NCBI GenBank assembly: GCA_032054765.1
Contig: DAMBSC010000010.1
Location: forward strand, 62,001-126,000
DNA length: 64,000 nt
Direction of reading: 5' to 3'
Origin: DFXE01 sp032054765
GTDB lineage: Bacteria; Bacteroidota; Bacteroidia; Bacteroidales; Tannerellaceae
Under the pieces are notes generated by a model that did not search any database, had not been told where the DNA came from, and saw nothing but the letters and a program-made list of their open reading frames with translations. Below are positions 1 to 9,067 of this stretch, in pieces. The translations under genes and the position numbers were made by a program. Numbering within the stretch: the stretch's first letter is position 1; each line of letters starts with the position of its first letter.

Positions 1-204
1 TTTCGTGCGTGATGATATGGTTAAGTTATATGAACTATCACATTCCATACATCTGTATATTAGCCATACATCAATGTTCCTTTTCTGAGAATTCATTCTG
101 AATTTATCACTGCAATAAAACCGGTTACAACTACAATGATTACATTTTCTTTTTATGGTTGGGGTGTTCTTGACCTTTATTTCCCATATATATTCTTTTT
201 CCAT
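1..204 (-). CDS. DUF1062 family protein, N-terminal part (runs off the window)
   Basis: The - strand is open from an ATG at 204 to the window edge, giving 68 codons. The protein starts MEKEYIWEIKVKNTPTIKR and carries three Cys-x2-Cys or Cys-x-Cys type pairs (KCNHCSCNRFYC, YRCMECD), which suggests a small zinc-binding N-terminal module. The pattern 'IWEIKVxNTPTIKRxCNHC...YCSDKFRMNxQKxNIDVWLIYRCxECD' is what I remember of the DUF1062 family, whose function is unknown. The C-terminal part lies outside the window. A candidate promoter and two hairpins lie 150-310 nt upstream, so the gene may have a long structured leader or a separate small RNA in front of it. Function is not inferred. Confidence 0.75.
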   Translation of the reverse strand, partial: MEKEYIWEIKVKNTPTIKRKCNHCSCNRFYCSDKFRMNSQKRNIDVWLIYRCMECDSSYNLTISSRTK

Positions 205-355
205 TTCTATACTGTGCTTAATATTCTTTGAGGAATTCGTTATTATCCACACAGTATTGCAGTTTATGAGAAACCCAAAGGCTGCCATAGACTACAATAA
301 CAAACATTATTGACCTTAAAGGACAATACCGCCGTGAATAATAAAATGATGATAC

Positions 356-387
356 GAAAAACCTGTTCGGGAAGAATCACCCGAACA
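356..387 (-). terminator. intrinsic terminator-like hairpin
   Basis: Eight-base perfect arms TGTTCGGG/CCCGAACA with an 8-nt loop. Read on the - strand the hairpin is followed by GGTTTTTCG. Confidence 0.5.
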
Positions 388-474
388 AAAGAACTATTAG
401 CCTGTGGTTATGAGGCTAATATTAAGCCAGTATAAGTCTAAGAATTGCTCTCAAAATGTGACTATTATGATTAC
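356..474 (-). ncRNA. candidate small RNA or attenuated leader upstream of DUF1062
   Basis: On the - strand a TAnnTTTG element (TACCTTTG, 488-481) is followed by about 120 nt without an ORF. This stretch holds two stem-loops. The first has arms TATTAGCCT/AGGCTAATA (395-421). The second has arms TGTTCGGG/CCCGAACA (364-387) and a five-U tract straight after it, as in an intrinsic terminator. That would give an RNA of roughly 119 nt ending 150 nt before the DUF1062 start. It could be a free small RNA or a terminated leader. I recognise no known RNA family. The rest of 205-672 shows nothing else clear apart from a decayed half hairpin (AACTGACTGCAAGTGA, about 535-550) and the GH3 promoter. Confidence 0.4.
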
Positions 475-480
475 TGGGTG

Positions 481-512
481 CAAAGGTAGTCATTCCTTGT
501 GAAACAGTCAAC
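481..512 (-). promoter_or_regulatory. candidate Bacteroidetes promoter (- strand)
   Basis: TACCTTTG matches the TAnnTTTG -7 element. GTTG lies 20 nt upstream, where the TTTG -33 element is expected. The match at -33 is incomplete. Confidence 0.35.
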
Positions 513-633
513 CAAAATCAGCTTACATACTGAAAACTGACTGCAAGTGAAAATCAGCCCTGAAACATAACATTTTCACCTCTCTTTGGAAACATTATAC
601 CCCTCAGGCGAGTATGTATGTATCAATATTGAA

Positions 634-641
634 TACATTTG
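634..641 (+). promoter_or_regulatory. candidate -7 element for the GH3 gene
   Basis: TACATTTG fits TAnnTTTG and lies about 74 nt before the chosen GH3 start. No clear -33 TTTG is seen at the usual distance. Confidence 0.35.
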
Positions 642-714
642 ACCCGATCTTTTCACCAACCTCTGCCTATTTTTGTTTCAGCTTATAATTTATACTAAAC
701 TATATATTAAATTC

Positions 715-2973
715 ATGAAACGAATTATTAAAAATGCGATCCGGCTTATGATTATCACTACCATAGCAGGAAGTCATGCTCAAAACACTCCGCAGGAGAA
801 ACTTATCGTGAATGATAAGAAGATCAATGAGATTATCAGCCAGATGTCCCTCGAAGAAAAAGTGGAGATGTTGCATAGCAAAACCATTATGTCGTCCGAG
901 GGAGTTCCCCGTTTAGGCATACAGGATATTAAATATGCCGACGGGCCGTTTGCTGTCCGCGAAGAAATTGGAGAAGGTTTCCAGCCCTTGAACTGGACTA
1001 CCGACTCTGCCACGTATTACCCTACGGGATCGGCATTGGCAGCTACATGGTCGTATGACCTGGCTTACGATTACGGTAAAGCACTCGGAACCGAAGCCCG
1101 CCGCCGTGGTAAAGACATCATCCTTGGCCCCGCCATGAATATCCAGCGTTTGCCTGTCGGAGGACGTACGTATGAATATTTCAGTGAAGACCCGGCACTG
1201 AATGCCTTGCTTGCCGTTGGCTACACCAAAGGTATGCAGGATGCCGGAACAGCCGCCTGCCTAAAACACTATGCGCTGAACAATCAGGAAACAAACCGGG
1301 GCAGCGTAGATGTGATCATTGCCGAAAGACCCATGCGCGAGATTTACCTCAAAGCCTTTGAAGCAGCCGTAAAAGAAGGAGGCGCCATGTGTGTGATGCC
1401 TGCCTATAATAAAGTAAACGGATACTACGGTTCGGAAAACAACCATCTAAACAACGTGATACTCCGTGGAGAATGGGGTTTCAAAGGTATGACCGTGTCC
1501 GACTGGGGTGGAACGCACAGTACTATGGGCGCTGCTTTGGGAGGACTGAATGTACAGATGACGGGCGACAACTACTTTGGTCCCGCCCTGATAGACTCCG
1601 TACGTGCAGGCAAATTGAACGAGTCAGTAGTAGACGATAAAGTGCGCGAAATACTGCGCCTACGCTTTGCTATCGAAGCTATTCCCAATGAAAAGGCGAA
1701 TACGGTAAAAATATCCCAGAAAGAACAACACGAAGTAGCTTATAATGTCGCAACTAAAGCCATTGTACTGCTCAAAAACGAAAAAGCCGTTCTTCCTATC
1801 AATACCGCGAAAGCAAAGAAAATAGCGGTGATCGGACTCAATGCCACAGCCACGACCGCCTCGGGCGGTATGGGAGCAGGCGCTAAAACTCCATACGAGA
1901 TAACTCCGTTGCAGGGACTTAAAAACCGTCTGGGCGGTAAAGTGGAAATACAATACGCACAGGCTTATAAAAACTACATGGGTATGTTCGCAGGCAATAA
2001 AGCCAATACGCCCGAAATTGCCCAAACCCTCGACGAAGCACCCGACGCAACCTTGCTGGCTGAAGCCATCTCCGCTGCCCGGAATGCCGACCTTGTACTT
2101 TTCTTCGCCGGAACTAACAAATTTATCGAAAGCGAAGGGATCGACCGCGAAAACATCATGCTGCCCGTTAGTCAGGATATTATCATAGCCAAGCTTGCGG
2201 AAGTGAACCCCAATATCGTAACCGTAGTGGTATCAGGCGGTCCTTGTGACTTGCGGGTAGTCGAGAAAAAATCGAATGCCATCGTACAAGCCTGGTGGAA
2301 CGGCCTTGAGGGCGGACATGCTTTGGCAGATGTGCTGCTGGGTACTATTTCTCCCTCTGGAAAACTTCCGTTTACATTCCCTGTAAAGCTGGAAGACTCT
2401 CCGGCTTATGCTTTGAATAATTTTTCAAGTGAAGTAGTTAGCGACGGTGATGTTTTCGCCGCCCAATTCAGACACGATATCGTAGGAGAAACCGAATACG
2501 ATCCTAACATCCATTCTCCCAAGGCTTATTATTCCGAAGGTTCACTTGTAGGATACCGTTGGTTCGACACCAAAGGCGTACCCGTACTCTATCCTTTCGG
2601 TCACGGTCTCTCTTTTGCAGATTTCAAGTATTCCAACATCCGCAGCGACAAAAGCAAATACACCGCTAACGATAAAATAAAGATCAGCTTCGACCTGGCA
2701 AATAAAGGTTTGATGGAAGCCGACGAAGTAGTACAACTCTACGTCCGCCGCCTCGATGCCAAAGTAGAATGGCCACACAAAGAATTAAAAGCATTCCAAC
2801 GCGTAACACTCGGCGCAGGCAAAACCCAAACAATCACCCTGGAAGTCCCCGTAACCGAACTACGCTACTGGAACGAAACAACCAACAACTGGCAACTCGA
2901 AAACGGAAAAATCGAAGTGCTGGTAGGCAGCTCCTCGGCTGATATGCCTTTGAAGATCGAGATAGGAATCTGA
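715..2973 (+). CDS. GH3 family beta-glucosidase (secreted)
   Basis: Exo-acting beta-glycosidase, probably beta-glucosidase, acting in the periplasm on oligosaccharides from the neighbouring PUL. From the ATG at 715 the product is 752 aa and begins with a signal peptide (KRIIKNAIRLMIITTIAGSHAQ). A TTG 42 nt upstream is also open but would place extra residues ahead of the signal, so 715 is preferred. The GH3 N-domain shows LGPAMNIQRLPVGGRTYEYF and KHYALNNQE. The nucleophile is the Asp in MTVSDWGG. The C-domain and a fibronectin-III-like tail (VVQLYVRR...PHKELKAF) complete the usual three-domain layout and length. It is the first gene of a + strand PUL with SusC/D, GH31 and GH9. The 3' third of the coding strand is unusually C/A-rich. 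Confidence 0.93.
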   Translation: MKRIIKNAIRLMIITTIAGSHAQNTPQEKLIVNDKKINEIISQMSLEEKVEMLHSKTIMSSEGVPRLGIQDIKYADGPFAVREEIGEGFQPLNWTTDSATYYPTGSALAATWSYDLAYDYGKALGTEARRRGKDIILGPAMNIQRLPVGGRTYEYFSEDPALNALLAVGYTKGMQDAGTAACLKHYALNNQETNRGSVDVIIAERPMREIYLKAFEAAVKEGGAMCVMPAYNKVNGYYGSENNHLNNVILRGEWGFKGMTVSDWGGTHSTMGAALGGLNVQMTGDNYFGPALIDSVRAGKLNESVVDDKVREILRLRFAIEAIPNEKANTVKISQKEQHEVAYNVATKAIVLLKNEKAVLPINTAKAKKIAVIGLNATATTASGGMGAGAKTPYEITPLQGLKNRLGGKVEIQYAQAYKNYMGMFAGNKANTPEIAQTLDEAPDATLLAEAISAARNADLVLFFAGTNKFIESEGIDRENIMLPVSQDIIIAKLAEVNPNIVTVVVSGGPCDLRVVEKKSNAIVQAWWNGLEGGHALADVLLGTISPSGKLPFTFPVKLEDSPAYALNNFSSEVVSDGDVFAAQFRHDIVGETEYDPNIHSPKAYYSEGSLVGYRWFDTKGVPVLYPFGHGLSFADFKYSNIRSDKSKYTANDKIKISFDLANKGLMEADEVVQLYVRRLDAKVEWPHKELKAFQRVTLGAGKTQTITLEVPVTELRYWNETTNNWQLENGKIEVLVGSSSADMPLKIEIGI

Positions 2974-2978
2974 GTAAA

Positions 2979-3016
2979 TATCACTTGTAGTCAGTTTTAA
3001 CTGACTGCAAGTGATA
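2979..3016. repeat. long CAGTC-type hairpin at the end of GH3
   Basis: The core TAGTCAGTTTTAACTGACTG is flanked by TCACTT/AAGTGA arms, making a near-perfect inverted repeat of about 38 nt starting 5 nt after the GH3 stop. It could act as an mRNA 3'-end structure. Confidence 0.8.
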
Positions 3017-3182
3017 AATCGGCCTTAGCCAATTGATAGATCAGCAATTGATACATAGGCTCTGAAGAGGGAGAATTATGAGGACAATATATAAATATAA
3101 TTACCCTATTATAATTATTAAGCAAAAAGGAAAAGTTTTTTACAATAAGTCTGACCTTAAAAATAAGATATACCTGTTTTCT

Positions 3183-3275
3183 CAAAAAAGATGCCATAGT
3201 TTTTTCAAAAAGTATGGCATCTTTTTTGAGAAAGTATGGCATCTTTTTGGGAAAACTATTCATGCTATTTATTAA
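3183..3275. repeat. AT-rich GATGCCATA / TATGGCATC hairpin cluster, copy 1
   Basis: Contains GATGCCATAGTTTTTTC followed by two inverted units AAAGTATGGCATCTTTTT. Three more clusters of the same family are at 13835-13930, 26213-26304 and 40311-40405. Confidence 0.75.
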
Positions 3276-3408
3276 TATATATAATCATCTGAAAAATAGA
3301 TATATATGATCATATCTTATTTTATCCCCATAAAATAGAAATAAAATACAATAACATCATGCAAATAGAAACTATAATAGATAAATATCAATTGGCTCAG
3401 GCCAATCT

Positions 3409-3548
3409 TCAATTGCAGTCAGTTTCAACTGACTGATGACAATGATAGATATTTGTTACTGGCTTTAGCCAAATGATTAAGTTGGGCTAAAGCCCGGAAG
3501 ATCCCTAATCAATCCTTAATCAGTCAGCTAAAGCAGACTGCAATTGAT
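3409..3548. repeat. nested palindromic element, copy 1 (140 bp)
   Basis: Bounded by TCAATTGCAGTCAG and CTGCAATTGAT with a CAGTC-type hairpin at each end. In the middle is the inverted pair GGCTTTAGCC...GGGCTAAAGCCC (about 3463-3496). Confidence 0.8.
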
Positions 3549-3651
3549 AAATTGGTCCCAGCCAATTGATAGAAAGAAAGAAAACAATAATAGATAATCA
3601 ATTTCAATAAGATATATAATTGCCAGAAAGACAGATATATGTAAACTAAAT

Positions 3652-3793
3652 ATCACTTGCAGTCAGTTTTAACTGACTGATGGCTGATGACAATGATAGA
3701 TATTTGTTTCTGGCTTTAGCCAAAAGATTAAGTTGGGCTAAAGCCCGGAAGATATCTAATCAATCCCTAATCAGTCAGTTTTAACTGACTGAT
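3652..3793. repeat. nested palindromic element, copy 2 (142 bp)
   Basis: Starts ATCACTTGCAGTCAG, has the central pair GGCTTTAGCC/GGGCTAAAGCCC (about 3713-3749), and ends with CAGTCAGTTTTAACTGACTG. It shares about 100 nt of upstream linker with the copies near 14 kb. Confidence 0.8.
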
Positions 3794-3928
3794 ACTGAAT
3801 GAAAGTTCAGATGGGAATGAAAAAATGCAACAAATCTCCCCCTAAAAATCAACAAAAATCACTCTTTTGTTTGTCATTTTTACCTCCATGTCGAAACATC
3901 TATCCCCATTTATTAAGAGAGTTTAAGA

Positions 3929-3936
3929 TAACTTTG
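3929..3936 (+). promoter_or_regulatory. candidate -7 element for susC
   Basis: TAACTTTG fits TAnnTTTG, 72 nt before the SusC start, in the first repeat-free stretch upstream of the gene. No good -33 element is visible. Confidence 0.4.
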
Positions 3937-4008
3937 CAAAAAATAGTAAAAACAAGCTGTTTGTAGTTAATATACAGTTGGCTTTAAATTATTAATAATA
4001 ATGTAAGT

Positions 4009-7000
4009 ATGAGAAAGCACAAAAACATGAATGATTTTCTTTCTGTTAAGTCAATCGGAATGGCATTTCTTTTTAGTTCCGTTTTGCTTGTTCCAGGAAA
4101 GATTTATGCAAGTGACACTAACCCTGATGTTACAACCGTACAGCAACAAACAAAACTCATAACAGGATCTGTTCTCGATCATGACGGTGAGCCGGTGATC
4201 GGGGCTAATATTACTGTAGTGGGTACTCCTACCGGTGTCAGTACCGATATGAATGGAAACTTCCAGTTAAACGTCAATGAGGGAGCAGAGTTAAGGATAA
4301 CGTATATCGGTTATCATCCACAGACTGTAAAGGTAACTTCTCAAAGCAATTACGCCATTGTCTTGCGCGAGGATTCCGAAGTGTTGGACGAAGTCGTAGT
4401 CGTGGGTTATGGATCAATGAAAAAGAGTGACATTTCGGGTTCGGTAGTTTCCGTAAACCAGGAAGAGATGTTAAAACGTAACCCTGTTAATATTGTACAA
4501 GGATTACAGGGAGCTGCTGCCGGGGTAATGGTGACTAAGAATTCCGGTGATCCTACAGGCTCGGCAACTATCCGTATCCGCGGGGTAGCCACGGTAAACG
4601 GTTCGGCTGATCCTCTTTATGTAGTAGACGGTGTACAGGTAGGTTCGGATGCCAACTTTGTAAACCCTGCCGATGTAGAGAGCATTGAGATATTAAAAGA
4701 TGCTTCGGCTACAGCTATATACGGTGCGCGTGGTGCGAACGGTGTGATCCTGATCACAACCAAAAAAGGTGTTAAGGGGCAAACAAATGTCAATTTCTCT
4801 GCCAATTTCGGTATCCAGAATATGACAGGAAAATTGGATGTGGCTGATGCCGAGTTGTTTGCTTATTCGGTTCGTCAGGGACGTGCCAATGATAACGCAT
4901 CCCTGATCAATAAGGCTTTCGGCGAAGATTATAAAGGAAGGCTGAGAAATATCGACTGGCAGGACGTTATGACCCAAACGGCAATACAGCAGAATTATAT
5001 GTTGTCGGTATCAGGCGGTACGGAAAAATCACAATCCAGTCTGTCTATCGGATACCTGAATAATGAAGGTATTGTAATGGACTCCAATTTCTCCCGCCTG
5101 ACTGCCCGTGCCAGCACCACTTATCAGGTAAAAGACTTTATCGAAATCGGAGGTAGTGTTTCTTTTGAACACAATGAAAGATATGGTGTAGGCGGCTTTG
5201 ATGAGAACAAGGCATTTAATAATCTTAATATCCGCAATTATGCGATCCTTACGCCTACTATGGACTATGTCGACCAGATTACCGGCGAATTTATCAGTCA
5301 TAATTATAACGACCGCGATGCCAGAGGCTCATATTACACATTTATGCAGTTAAGTGGTTAAGGAGATATTCAAAAGGGACAGGACAATCCGTATGCTGCT
5401 AAAAAGGATGAAGATAAAACTCCGTCTTATAATAATACGTTGCTGGCAAGCGCCTATCTGGATATTAAGTTGTTCAAGGGGTTATCTTTCCGTACGGTTG
5501 GTTCATACAAGCTGAATACGTACGAAGGCAGTGGATTCTCCATTGTGAACGATCGTATATTAACAGCTTCCAAGGTAAACAATTTCTGGTTGAGTCAGTC
5601 GCAGACGAACAATACCGGATTGGAAAGTTATTTTACCTACAACTGGAAAAATGAGAATCACAGCCTGAATGTTGTTGCCGGTAATACCGTTAGCAACGCA
5701 TGGAGACATTGGGTAGAATCCAGTGCAGTAGACTTCCTCAGCGATTCGTATCGCAAGATTGAGCTGACAAGTGACCAGGCTTCACGTACCGGTAATGGAG
5801 GATATGATATCAAGACTCGTTACGTCTCTTACTATGGTCGTGCGATGTATTCATTGATGGATCGTTATATTGTGACCGGAACAGTGCGTCGCGACGGTTC
5901 TTCCAATTTCGGAAAAGGTAACCGTTGGGGAACGTTCCCGTCGGCAGCTGTGGCATGGCGCTTGTCGGAAGAAGATTTCATCCGGAACTTAGGTATTTTC
6001 AGCAATTTAAAACTGCGTTTTGGTTGGGGACAAACAGGTAATGCAGGCGATCCGACCAGTCTTTCCGTAGCGCAGCTTTCATCGAACCGTATTTCGTATG
6101 ACTGGGGTTCATTAGGAGGATCGACTTCCGATTATAATAAAGTACCCGGTGTAGCCCAGGAGAAGGAAATCGACACAAAACTAAAATGGGAAACCAACAC
6201 TCAAACCAATATCGGTCTGGATCTCGGCTTGCTGGGTAACGACCTGAATATTACAATGGATTATTTTATCCGCGACTCTAAGGATCTGCTCCTTTACCGC
6301 AACCTGCGTCCGTCAACCGGATTCGACCGCGTATACACCAATGCCGGACATATCAAAAACAAAGGTTTTGAAATGAGTATATCTTACAATAAACGTTTGA
6401 ACAAAGACTGGACAATCGGAGCTACTCTTTCCGGATCGACACTGAAAAACGAAGTGATCGACGTAGGTGATCCGATCTACTCTAAGGGAACTGACGACGG
6501 TGATAACTGGGACAACCACTCTGTAACAATGAACGGATACGCTGTAGGGTCTTATTATGGATACGTAGTAGAAGGAATTTTCCAGAATCAGGCGGAAGTG
6601 GATGCTGCCAATGCGTTGGCTGCGGAAAAAGGTTATCCAGCCTATCAGGTAAAGGCAACAGCCCCGGGTGACTATAAATATAAAGACCTGAACGGCGACG
6701 GACACATCGACGGAGATGATATGAAAGTGATCGGCAATGGCTTCCCAACCCTGAATTATGGTCTGACCCTGACAGCCGGATATAAGAATTTCGATGCCAT
6801 GATCTATATGTATGGCGTAGCTGGTATGGATATTAACTCGTATGCAGCCATGAAAATGAGTCAGTTGTACAAAACTGCGGGCGGTATCCAGAACACATTG
6901 AAAGAATACATCAATAATGCATGGACTCCTGAAAACCAGAGTACGAAATATTCACGTATGACGATTGTCGACAACAATACGAATATGAGATCCTCGACAG

Positions 7001-7257
7001 CCTATATCAAGAAGGGTGACTTCCTGAAGATCGCCAATATACAGATTGGTTATACTTTCCCACGGTCGCTGCTGAAACCTGTAAAGATGGAGAGTGCGCG
7101 TATCTTCGCTTCGGTTGAGAACCTGGCTTGTTTCTCAAGTTATAACAAATACGGAGACCCCGAAGTAGGTAGTGAAAAAGTATTGTTCACCGGATTCGAT
7201 GGCGGACGTTATCCTTATCCGAGAACGTTTACAGTGGGACTCAGCGTTCAATTCTAA
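4009..7257 (+). pseudogene. SusC-like TonB-dependent outer-membrane transporter, split by an in-frame stop
   Basis: SusC-type transporter importing oligosaccharides across the outer membrane. Two same-frame open stretches, 4009-5361 and the rest to 7257, are separated only by a TAA at 5359-5361 (...LSG*GDIQKGQDNP...). Without it the protein would be about 1082 aa, a normal SusC length. Visible order: signal peptide (to about residue 36), carboxypeptidase-regulatory-like domain (LITGSVLDHDGEPVIGANI), TonB box/plug (LDEVVVVGYGSMKKSDISGSV, plug to about residue 250), then beta-barrel ending with an aromatic residue (SVQF). One base change from AAA, CAA or GAA explains the stop. A sequencing error is possible, but the locus has a second lesion in GH9. 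SusD follows after 28 nt. As read, the barrel would be truncated and inactive. Confidence 0.9.
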
Positions 7258-7285
7258 TATTGTTCATTCATTAAAATATCCTATC

Positions 7286-8980
7286 ATGAGAAAAATATAT
7301 TTATATCTGTTAGCAGGGATGACATTGCTTACCTTTAATTCCTGTAAAGATTATCTGGAAGTCGATTACTACGACATACTTCCCGGCGACTATATGTTCG
7401 AAAGCGAAGAGAAAGCAGAATCCGGCCTGGTCGGATGCTACGATACTTTTTATCCGAAAAAGGAGAATGACGGTGTCTATTTAGGTACATGGGGATTCAA
7501 ACCGCAATTTATGTTGGCCAATCATCCAACCCTCGACACACAGGCAAGTGGATGGGACAAAAACTTCTGTACGCAGGACTGGACAGCTTCTACCGATGAG
7601 TTCCATGTTGTATGGGTAGGTCATTATATGGCTATCTCACGTTGTAACCTCTTCCTTGCCGGTCTGGAAGAAATGGATAACGCCTTATTCGACAGAGGCG
7701 AAACAGCAAAGAAAGAAATGGAAGCACAGGCAAGAGCTATACGGGCATGGAATTACCTGAATCTGGCTAAGAACTTCGGACGTATTCCTATGTTGTCGAC
7801 AGGGGAAACCTATGCCAATACTCCTTCAAAACCTCGTCCTGAAACCGAAGACGGAACATGGGACCTGATCGTTGAAGATCTTGCTTACGCTGCCGACATT
7901 CTGGACTGGAAGCCACTCAATGGAGAGTACGGACGTATCACCAAAGGTTTCTGTCTGAGCTATCAGGCTATTGCCAAAATGTATCAGGACAAATATGATG
8001 AAGCAAAAACATTGTTCAAACGAGTAATCGACAGTGGAAACTATTCGCTGGTACCTTGTTACAGTTATCTGTTCGATCCTGAAAGAGCATGGCAGGAAGA
8101 AGATATATTCGCCGTAGTTATGTGGACAGACAAAGGAAATAACATGGGAAGTACGAACGGATGGGATCCACAGGAAGACCACTATATGTTTGCCGTATAT
8201 AACACAGCAGCTATGGAATACAACGGATGGGGATCACTTTTCATCTCATGGGAATGTTACAAGTCTTTTGAAGAAGGCGACCGCCGCCGTGCTGCATCTA
8301 TGGTAGCGTTGGGTGAAGCAAATCCCTGGACAGGTGAAGTTATCGGTGCCAACGGAGCCCCGAATGTGAAAACCGGTGCGGAATATATGCCGAATATATC
8401 AAGTATCAAATACTGGCGTATGAAATGCGATTACTACACAGTGATCAATCAACCTTTCACCGAACACTTCTTACGCTACTCCGAAGTATTACTCGACTAT
8501 GCCGAATGTTGTTTCCGCACAGGAGATAATGCAGGCGGATGGAATGCTATCGGACAGGTACGCGAGCGTGCTTTCGGTAATCTGGAAGTCAGCCTGAATG
8601 ATCCCGACTATCCGATACCTATGCTGACTGAAACAGTAGAGGTACCCGATGCCCAAACATATTATACCAAATATAAAGCAGATAAAGGATATTCGGCCGA
8701 GCCTTGGTTGATCGCCGTTAATATGGAGCGCCGCCATGAATTCAACGCTGAATTTTCTTTCTTCTATGATCTGAAACGGTCGGGAATGATGCAGGAATTT
8801 ATCGATAAGGAATACCCGAAAGGCGTTGGAACACCTCCGGGAACAGAAGCGGCTTTCCACGACTGGCGCACTTATCGTACGTTCGAGAACGACATGAACA
8901 AGATGCTTTATCCTATCCCATACCAGGAAATCCTGACAAACAATGGTATAAGTCAGGCAGATCAGAATCCTGGGTATTAA
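7286..8980 (+). CDS. SusD-like glycan-binding lipoprotein
   Basis: Surface lipoprotein that caps the SusC barrel and binds glycan. From the ATG at 7286 the product is 564 aa. The N-terminus MRKIYLYLLAGMTLLTFNSC is a lipoprotein signal with the acylated Cys after about 19 residues, which decides this start: an upstream frame continuation from 7172 lies inside SusC coding sequence. SusD/RagB features include the helical TPR-like N-part (RAIRAWNYLNLAKNFGRIPM), NMERRHEFNAEFSFFYDLKRSG and the C-terminal YPIPYQEILTNNGISQADQNPGY signature. It sits 28 nt after the broken SusC. With no intact partner it could still reach the surface but not form a transporter. A strong hairpin follows at 9013-9046. 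Confidence 0.95.
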   Translation: MRKIYLYLLAGMTLLTFNSCKDYLEVDYYDILPGDYMFESEEKAESGLVGCYDTFYPKKENDGVYLGTWGFKPQFMLANHPTLDTQASGWDKNFCTQDWTASTDEFHVVWVGHYMAISRCNLFLAGLEEMDNALFDRGETAKKEMEAQARAIRAWNYLNLAKNFGRIPMLSTGETYANTPSKPRPETEDGTWDLIVEDLAYAADILDWKPLNGEYGRITKGFCLSYQAIAKMYQDKYDEAKTLFKRVIDSGNYSLVPCYSYLFDPERAWQEEDIFAVVMWTDKGNNMGSTNGWDPQEDHYMFAVYNTAAMEYNGWGSLFISWECYKSFEEGDRRRAASMVALGEANPWTGEVIGANGAPNVKTGAEYMPNISSIKYWRMKCDYYTVINQPFTEHFLRYSEVLLDYAECCFRTGDNAGGWNAIGQVRERAFGNLEVSLNDPDYPIPMLTETVEVPDAQTYYTKYKADKGYSAEPWLIAVNMERRHEFNAEFSFFYDLKRSGMMQEFIDKEYPKGVGTPPGTEAAFHDWRTYRTFENDMNKMLYPIPYQEILTNNGISQADQNPGY

Positions 8981-9012
8981 TATTACTTGGTGTTTAATTT
9001 CTATATATCTAT

Positions 9013-9046
9013 ACCGGCTTCCTGATTTTACATACAGGAAGCCGGT
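9013..9046 (+). terminator. strong hairpin after SusD
   Basis: Perfect 12-bp arms ACCGGCTTCCTG/CAGGAAGCCGGT with a 10-nt loop, 32 nt after the SusD stop and 22 nt before the next gene. There is no U tract, so it may be a processing or stability element that separates SusCD from downstream expression rather than a full terminator. Confidence 0.55.
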
Positions 9047-9067
9047 TGATACTACAACTACCATACC

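Larger units (their letters stand above)
2974..4008. other. repeat-filled intergenic region between GH3 and SusC
   Basis: No gene is supported in these 1035 nt. Right after the GH3 stop is a long inverted repeat (2979-3016; arms TATCACTTG...CAAGTGATA around CAGTCAGTT-type arms). Then follow an AT-rich hairpin cluster (3183-3275), two nested palindromic elements (3409-3548, 3652-3793) joined by the recurring linker, and a plain stretch with the SusC promoter. Sequence at 3435 recurs at 3686, a period of about 251 nt. Short reading frames here are only translations of the repeats. Confidence 0.8.

Noticed and set aside
3078..3275. 65-codon reading frame
   Set aside because: Its sequence is the translation of the AT-rich hairpin cluster (KKYGIFFEKVWHLF); similar frames appear at every copy of that repeat.
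5359..5361. Programmed stop-codon readthrough in SusC
   Set aside because: No selenocysteine-like or other recoding structure is visible, TAA is the least readthrough-prone stop, and a mutation or read error is simpler.
7172..7285. Extended N-terminus of SusD
   Set aside because: The extension lies in SusC coding sequence and would bury the lipoprotein signal.
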